A DNA stretch of 64,000 nucleotides. Source: Xylona heveae TC161. Its lineage: Eukaryota; Ascomycota; Xylonomycetes; Xylonales; Xylonaceae. Both the position numbers and the translations under genes were made by a program. The notes under the pieces were generated by a model. That model had not been told where the DNA came from. It worked only from the letters and a program-made list of their open reading frames with translations, and made no database searches. Below are positions 57,332 to 64,000 of this stretch, piece by piece. Location: NCBI RefSeq assembly GCF_001619985.1, contig NW_017264193.1, positions 997,726 through 1,061,725 on the forward strand, in the 5' to 3' direction. Position 1 is the stretch's first letter; every line of letters starts with the position of its first letter.

Positions 57332-59772
57332 CTATTCGGAGAATTCGAGATGGTACGTCTCTAGCTCTCCCTCGCGAATCTGGCCGGGAGATTTGACAAG
57401 TAGGTCCTCGCCCTTGCCGCTCTTTGGGAAGGCAATAACGTCCCGGACGGAATCACGGCCAAGCAAAACAGCAATCAGTCTATCGAATCCCAATGCAATG
57501 CCTGCGTGAGGAGGACAGCCGGCGCGAAGGACGTCGAGGAGATGCGAAAAGGAAGAAAGACGGGCTGAAGGGACCTAAATACGAAGATGAAATAGCTCAG
57601 CCAGGGTGGTCTTCGATATTTGCTGGGGTATAACAGCCATGACAACTTGGTAAATGCAACAAATGCCCTTTCGCAAACCGTATTATACATTTGCGAGGAG
57701 ATCCCAACTCACCTTCAAAACTTCCTTCAATATATATTCCTGCACCCTAGCGTCATGAATACGGCGACTGCCGCCGCCCAGCTCTACTCCATTGACCACG
57801 ATATCGTAATGGTCCGCAGTAACTCTCATAGGATCGCTCACTAGCAAATCAACATCTTCGGCATTCTTTGGCGATGTAAATGGATGATGGGTCGATGCAA
57901 GGCCTGCAGTGCCGCCCTGACCGGGCTCGGATTCGTTGGTAGGTGAAAATAAGGGGAAATCGACTATCCAGAGAAACTCGAATCCGGTCGCCGCCGGAAC
58001 CAACCCTTGCGCTACGGCGGCTTTATGAAGCGCCAATCTAAGGTTACCAAGCGCGGTAGATCCGCCAGAGTGAGGGGCATTTTTGCGAGCCTGTAGCACA
58101 ACAAGATCGCCATGTTCCAGTTGGAGTTCCTCCTCCATGTACTCGGCTGCTTCAAAGCCGAAAGGAGACAATCCAGAAAGAGGCTTTCGAGAGTCGACAA
58201 CAAAGATGCCAGGAGCACCATCAGGATTCTCGTTGAATGTGGCTGCTCCTGGACCGTCAAGGAAGGAAGTAACAAACTCGCGAGTGTCACGAGGGTCGTC
58301 CGAGACGTGGAATTTCATGACTTCGACAGTAGGTAACGTGAGGGGTGTGATTTTGCTGATGAGATCAACAGGCAAGAGGTGGCCAACGGAGGAAATCTAG
58401 ACATGATTTAGCGGCGGATCAAGAAGGACAGGATACAAAACATAAGATAATATAGATTGGCAGAAATGACATTTGAACTTACCTCCATCCCAAGACGGAT
58501 ATCTGGTTTGTCGGAGCCATATTTGGACATGGCTTCGTGATACGGCATTCTTGGAAACTTTTCAGGGACATTTGTGTCGCCCAAAAGATCTACCCAGAGG
58601 CGCCTTAACAGCTGCTCAATGCAACCCATAACATCTTCGCCAGTGGCAAAGGCCATTTCAAGGTCAAGCTATTATGGTTAGCATGTTTCGACTACCTTTA
58701 ACCCACAATGCCAATACATACCTGAGTAAACTCCGGCTGTCTATCGGCTCGTAGATCCTCGTCTCGAAAACATTTTGCAATCTGATAGTACCGCGGGATT
58801 CCACTGGCCATTAGAATCTGCTTGTACTGCTGTGGGCTTTGCGGTAGAGCGTATGCAAATCCCTTTCGACGAGTAGGCACAAGAAATTCCCGAGCACCCT
58901 CAGGCGTGGACTTGAAGAGCAATGGGGTTTCAATCTCAAGAAAGCCTTGTTTTGACCCCAGCTCGTCTCGGCAAATGGCTGCCGTCCTTGAGCGGAAAGC
59001 AAGCGCATCACGAATGCTCTTCTCTGTACGTAGCTGAAGGTGCCTCTGCTCGGCAGGAAATTTGGTCTCCTCAGTAAGAATAATATCTTTCGGAAATTCA
59101 TTTAGTGGATAGACGTCAATGAGTTCAATCTCGAGGTTTTTGATCTTTTCAACGTCTCCAAGATCTGATTTGGTCGGAGCTCGCGCTTTTAAGCGGCCCT
59201 TGATTGCCACTGGCGAGTACGCTTCCACGTCTTTGATCTTTGCATGAAACGACTTTTCTCCACCATTTGGCTGCTTTGCTGAGGAGATGATTTGCACGCT
59301 ATAATCGAGTTCCTTGCTGAGCAGCGGCACAAAAGAAAGCTTCTTAGAAAGGTCTGAGCGAGATCCGAGATAGCCATGAAGCACCACTTCCTCACCGGAT
59401 GTAGGGTCCAGATGAGCAAGTTCACTGATCTGGCGCGTTGCTCCCGGGAAATGAACTGCGGTTATTGGTCAATTGCTGTATAAAAAATCATCAAGGGGTC
59501 TCAACGCCTCAAAGTCAGATTTACTTACATGAGTGTTTATAGCTACTCAGAAAGTCGACTGACGATGAGGCCCCAGACACATTTTGATTCTTAATTTCCT
59601 GTTGCAGCTTGCAAGTTGTTTGATGCAAACTACGTCTCGTGATGCCTGACAAGCTCGAATTTCGTAGACTCGTGACTCTCCAGGAGCTCAGAATCCTTGA
59701 TATCTCGACATAACTTTTCCACGGCAGTGGACGAGCTTGCAATACCCGCCCACCCAATTTGCAAAAGGACAT
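57332..59772 (-). CDS. msd1: Aspartyl-tRNA synthetase, mitochondrial
   Basis: Five exons: 59772-59529, 59455-58722, 58668-58483, 58396-57713 and 57574-57332; 696 residues. A class II synthetase of the bacterial type, charging mitochondrial tRNA-Asp. The N-terminus is basic and without acidic residues early on ([20 protein letters not shown], later TRRSLHQTT), a mitochondrial presequence. After it come the anticodon-binding OB fold ([21 protein letters not shown]), motif 1 around [19 protein letters not shown], motif 2 in [22 protein letters not shown], joined across an intron, the GAD insertion characteristic of bacterial AspRS (about residues 400-500), and motif 3 [15 protein letters not shown] in the last exon. 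The end, [19 protein letters not shown], is typical. All phases close, and no fusion or truncation is seen. Confidence 0.95.
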
Positions 59773-61117
59773 GCCTCCTTTCAAACCTTTCGATTTCCAA
59801 TTCAATCCCTTTTATCGACCAATTTCTGAGATGAAATGAATGGACTGACTGATGAAAAGGGTCCGCGGGTTCCCAAAGCGGTTAGTCCCGCGGTGAAGCC
59901 GGTGGTCGGCGCCAAGCTTTGGTGGGGACACTCGAATATGCACACCTATAAGAATTTCTTCCAACTCGTGGCCTCGCCCTTTTTTTCTTCTTCATCCTTC
60001 CAAGTTTTGAACTTGTGAGTATTTCAACTTGCTGCCCACACAAATGAATTATAAAAAGCTAACAGTCTGTTAGATGATGAAAGCCTAGCGTGTACCCTAT
60101 GATTTAACCAACGATTCTTTTGGCTTTCGAGCTCTCCCTCACGGGCTTAAGTGGCACGATTGCTGGGGGATCGGGGGGCATGAAATCTGCGTCCAGACAC
60201 ACCCAACCTTGTATAATACTGGACGTGATGAAGGCATCTCTGAACATAATTCTTGGAAGGTGTCTCTCGTCGCAAGATTTTGCGACACTGATCAAGAGCT
60301 CTGAATTCGGAGCCCTGTTACATGTACATAGACAATGCAGATACCCTTCAGGTCTCTTTTTCTCATTTGGAAAAACGAATTGGTTCAGGAATATGTGAGA
60401 CTATGTTAGGCAGCTTGCGTGTGGTTTTGATTTAATTCGCAGAGCACATTTCGAGAGTTTCTTTTCATTTGATTCTCTCTTAGCTGCTCAGCGGCAGATG
60501 AAGCTTCTAAGAAGCAGTGTCAACAGTCCCACTAGTTGCTCCATTGGAGCACTTCCACTCTATCGGGACGTAACAACACTGCAACATAGATTAAGCCAGT
60601 CACCTCTGTATAGGTGAACTGCTGTTTTTGACTCACTGATGCCAGAGAACATCAGCCATCAGTGTACAGTGACGATGGCCCCACTACATGGGGAGATTTG
60701 AAGTTGTCGCAGCAAAGTCTCCATCTAGCGTAGTAGGAACTTTCCTTCGCCACCACTTACCATGATTGTCAGAGGTACTCGGTACCTCTATCCCTTCGTG
60801 TCCCTCACCTCCGTCATTGTCCGGCAAATCCCCCGGCAAGCCATTCCCGCCGCCGCAACCTCCCCCAGGTCGACAACGACGTTGACGATACTAGATCAGC
60901 TCCACTGCGGCTGCCTTATACCATAGCCTTATGATGTGCCAGTCTCTCCGATGAATCGCCATCATTGTTGTTATTGACTACAAAAGTAATCTCATCTATT
61001 TATTCTTTCTGAGCTTATGGAATTTATACGAGTACCTGCGCAACATTTCCTAGCATAGCTCCGTCTGTGTAGTTTCGGACATTAGCTCTCACGCCCACTC
61101 TTTCGACCGTCAAGGCA
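59773..61117. promoter_or_regulatory. Divergent promoter of aspartyl-tRNA synthetase and AP180-type genes
   Basis: About 1.35 kb. Small open frames such as 60120-60398 plus are unsupported. The last 150 bp before 61118 form the leader of the adaptor gene. No discrete motif is called. Confidence 0.5.
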
Positions 61118-63326
61118 ATGTCAAGTTCTTTTGAGAAGTCTGTCAAGGGCGGCACCAAGATAAAGGTACGGGCTCATGGTCCACCTGAATATCAGTGGGT
61201 TTCACAGTATGATTGACGTGGCTAACCCGGTTCCTCCGTGTGTAGCTTGCTGCGCCCAAGTCCAAATATGTCGAGCATATCCTCATAGCCACACACGCTG
61301 GCGAGAGCGGTGTCGCAGAGATTTTTCGTGCCCTCCAAAATCGATTGCGAGACTCTACATGGACCATCGTCTTTAAGGGTCTGATCATAGTGCATCTCAT
61401 GATCCGAGAGGGTGAACCGGATGTCACCCTTCAATATCTTGCGCATTCCCCGCGCAAGCTGGCTATAAGTAATTTCACAGATGGTGCGTAATGGCTCATA
61501 GCTTCGGAGGTTACTCAAGATAATACCTGGTTCCCTCAGTGGTGGGGTGAAGCTTAGTAGTGTGACTGACGGAATGGCTACAGTCCAGGTTCAGGGTCGC
61601 AGTATACGATGCTATGTGCAATATCTGCTGGAGCGCTCAAAAGGATTTCGAGAGACCAAAATTGACTATGTGCGGAGCGGTGAGGGTCGACTCAAGCGAC
61701 TCACCATCGAGAAGGGTTTGCTGCGGGAAACTGAGCAGGTCCAATTGCAAATCGGGGCTCTTGTCAAATGTGTTGATGTATGAGCGATTATATTTCTCGT
61801 TCAATGAATGAACCCGCTGACATGGGCTCTCACAGATGCTGACAGAAGAGCCCGAGAATGAAATTACACTGACAGCATTCCGGCTCTTGACCATGGATTT
61901 GCTGGCCTTGTTCCACGTCATGAATGAGGCAACAATCAGTGTGCTGGGTGGGTCGATGATTTCATTCTAAAGTTGTGAGGCTATGCATACTAACGTGCTT
62001 GCAGAGCATTTCTTTGAACTGTCGAAATTTGATGCTGAGAGAGCGCTGGGAATCTATAGGACTTTCACCAAACAGACCGAAGAAGTTGTTACTTTTCTCG
62101 GCGTGGCAAGGCATTTTGAGACCGCAACAAGGCTAGAAGTTCCTAAAATAAAACATGCACCAACTGGTCTGACCAACTCTCTTGAAGAATATCTCAACGA
62201 CACAGACTTTGACCTGAACCGGCGGCAATACCTTGCTCAACAAGATGCGAGGAAGCGCGGAGGCGCAAGCAAACCATTTGGGGACTCAAAGCCTGCACCC
62301 TCCAAATTTACGATTGGCGAGGGCTTCCCTTCCCCCAGCGCCGCTCAATCTGTACCCTCCAAGCCCGCTGCCAAGGGTCCTGCTCCAGATCTCATTGACT
62401 TTTTTGACTCTATTGAGCAGAATCAACAGCCCATGTTTGCACCAACTCCGCAACAGCAGCAGATGCCACAATTCCAGCAAGTCCCGCAAATAATGCAACA
62501 GCCACAACCGTCTGGCTTTATATCTCCTCAGCAGCAGCAGCAACAGCAACAGCAGCCTTTTACTGCGCCCCAGCAGACAGGATTTCCTACTGGGCAATCA
62601 GCTATGCAACAGGCGCCGTTCGGCACTGCCTCTGCTGGGTCCTATGGCCAGGCGCCTCAAATTCAAACACAATATGCGTCGCAACAACCACCACCGCTGC
62701 AGACAACCAACCTGGGATCTGGAGGCTTCAACAATTATCAGTCCCCCATTACTCAGCCATTTAGTCCCCAGCAGTCCTCGCTGGCTTCAATCCCGCAAAA
62801 CGGCGTTCCAAATTTCCAGCCGCAATCACAGCAAGCTGCGCAGCCATTCTCTCCTCAAAGTCCTATTCAGCAGCAATCGACAAATCCATTCCGGCAGTCT
62901 ATGGCTCAAGATATGACTGGTGCCAGCGCATCGTCATACTCTACATTCTCTCCCTCAACAACCACGACCACCTCGCTCCAGAGACAGCCAACAAATCCGT
63001 TTGCAAAACGCATCTCTCCGCAAGGCACACCTGCCGCAGCTCCTCAATTGCAGCCAGCTCCCACAGGCACAAATCCTTTTGCCCGTGACCAGTTTGCAGG
63101 CCCTTCATCCCCGGCTATCCCCCAACAGCCTGTCTCTACCAACCAGACGGGAAGCACCAATCCGTTCCGGCAGAGCATGTTTCACAATGCACAGACCGGT
63201 CAAGGCTGGCAGGCTGGCCAAGGAACCATGGGTGGATTTGAGCAATTGCCCACTGTACCAGTCTTCCCTCGACCTGGACAACCCAGTCAACAAAGCCCTA
63301 ATATTCCTCAACAAGGCTGGATGTGA
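61118..63326 (+). CDS. AP180/CALM-type clathrin assembly protein (ANTH domain)
   Basis: Five exons: 61118-61165, 61246-61483, 61584-61777, 61836-61947 and 62005-63326; 637 residues. Homologous to yeast Yap1801/1802, which binds phosphoinositides, clathrin and cargo at endocytic sites. The ANTH domain fills residues 1-280: it starts MSSSFEKSVKGGTKIKLAAPK, with the lipid-binding Lys cluster KGGTKIKLAAPKSKYVEH, then IFRALQNRLRDSTWTIVFKGLIIVH and EHFFELSKFDAERALGIYR. After a linker there is a clathrin-box-like APDLIDFFDS near residue 335, then a Gln/Pro-rich tail with four NPF motifs (STNPFRQ, PTNPFAK, GTNPFAR, STNPFRQ) that bind EH-domain proteins. The exon 2-3 joint (FTDVQVQGRSIRCY) is the least certain: other acceptors lie within the 100-bp intron. 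Confidence 0.92.
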
Positions 63327-64000
63327 GGGTATACCTTGTCGCCCGCAGCAACTTTGTTGCACTTTTCTGTAATTTCTAGCATGCCACGTCATTCTATACG
63401 CGACGCCGTTTTGTGTCCTTCTAGGCGCAGTCGCATAATTTCTGATACCAACATTGCGAGTAAGGCAGACGTTCACTAGGGACAGCACTTACCTCCACAA
63501 AAACAGTGGTATTACAAGGGATGTGTACCTTATATATCCCTTGATATGCCTTGTCATATACACTTCTTCCCTTCGAGACATGACAGGAATGGCCCATTAT
63601 TTTCCCGCTTAACTTTTACGCGCACCTTCAGATTCTTTCCCTCCTGTCCTTTCGCGCCCCATAAATGGGATACTCTCGTCTCCTTTTTTCAACTTTATCA
63701 CGCTACGTCGCACCTTGCTCGCACATTGCGCTTAGGCTCTACCTCAGGCCCTCAGATTTTATCGTTTTTTTTTTTTTTCTTCCGCGAATATCCTGCCACG
63801 AGATGACGGAGATCTGCCTCCACGTCCCCTATTTTATCATATCTCTGCTGTCTCACTATCCTGCCTACTTGCCTAACTGTGTGCCAACAAACAGTAGTTA
63901 GTAGTCGCTAATATAATATATACCGAGCAATTCCCAATCTCCATGCCGTCACTTTCCGTACATATTGTGGATATACATTGCTCCTTACCCGCTTTCTCAT
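63327..64000. other. 3' flank of the AP180-type gene to the window end
   Basis: About 670 bp. T-rich near 63760-63782. An open minus-strand frame at 63105-63488 overlaps the adaptor gene and is a shadow. No further gene begins before the window end. Confidence 0.5.

Overview
The window is nuclear DNA of a filamentous ascomycete, most likely a Eurotiomycete (inference from gene content, not from a database match). Protein-coding genes are split by short introns of roughly 50-240 bp with GT(A/G)NGT donors and YAG acceptors. The gene set is typically fungal: a Zn2Cys6 activator, a bZIP factor, a Dal5-type permease, NudC, a Kelch/BTB protein of the Ral2 type, an RNA triphosphatase of the Cet1 family and a 1-Cys peroxiredoxin. 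Nineteen confident genes, one uncertain-start bZIP gene and one doubtful small gene were resolved, most with exon borders.

Layout. 0-22.7 kb is a housekeeping block: Ral2-like Kelch/BTB (-), 1-Cys peroxiredoxin (-), N-terminal protein methyltransferase Tae1/NTM1 (+), Mediator Med8 (-), RNA 5'-triphosphatase Cet1 (-), a possible small gene (-), proteasome Rpn2 (+), haem O synthase Cox10 (+) and NudC (+). 23.0-26.2 kb is a small accessory island in AT-rich DNA: a PD-(D/E)XK-like protein of unknown role (-) and a compact protein-kinase-like gene (+). 27.2-33.3 kb holds a three-gene group that looks metabolic: a Dal5-family permease (-), a class IV aminotransferase (+) and a Zn2Cys6 activator (-). 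The permease and aminotransferase share a promoter that carries a perfect CTCGG-N6-CCGAG palindrome, the form of site such activators bind.

33.3-49.3 kb is gene-poor. Only a bZIP factor (38.1-39.7 kb) and an SMP-30/gluconolactonase-family hydrolase (45.5-46.6 kb) stand in it, separated by AT-rich or low-complexity DNA with microsatellites and homopolymer runs. 49.3-63.3 kb returns to housekeeping: aldehyde dehydrogenase (-), EVE-domain protein (+), MPDU1-type dolichol-phosphate-mannose utilisation protein (-), mitochondrial aspartyl-tRNA synthetase (-) and AP180-type clathrin adaptor (+).

Most neighbours serve unrelated cell functions, as usual in fungi. The two places where neighbours may work together are the permease/aminotransferase/activator group and, more speculatively, the nuclease-like/kinase-like pair. 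I found no rRNA, tRNA, CRISPR array or intact transposon. I did not find a clearly new system; the nuclease-like/kinase-like pair is the best candidate and its role is unknown.
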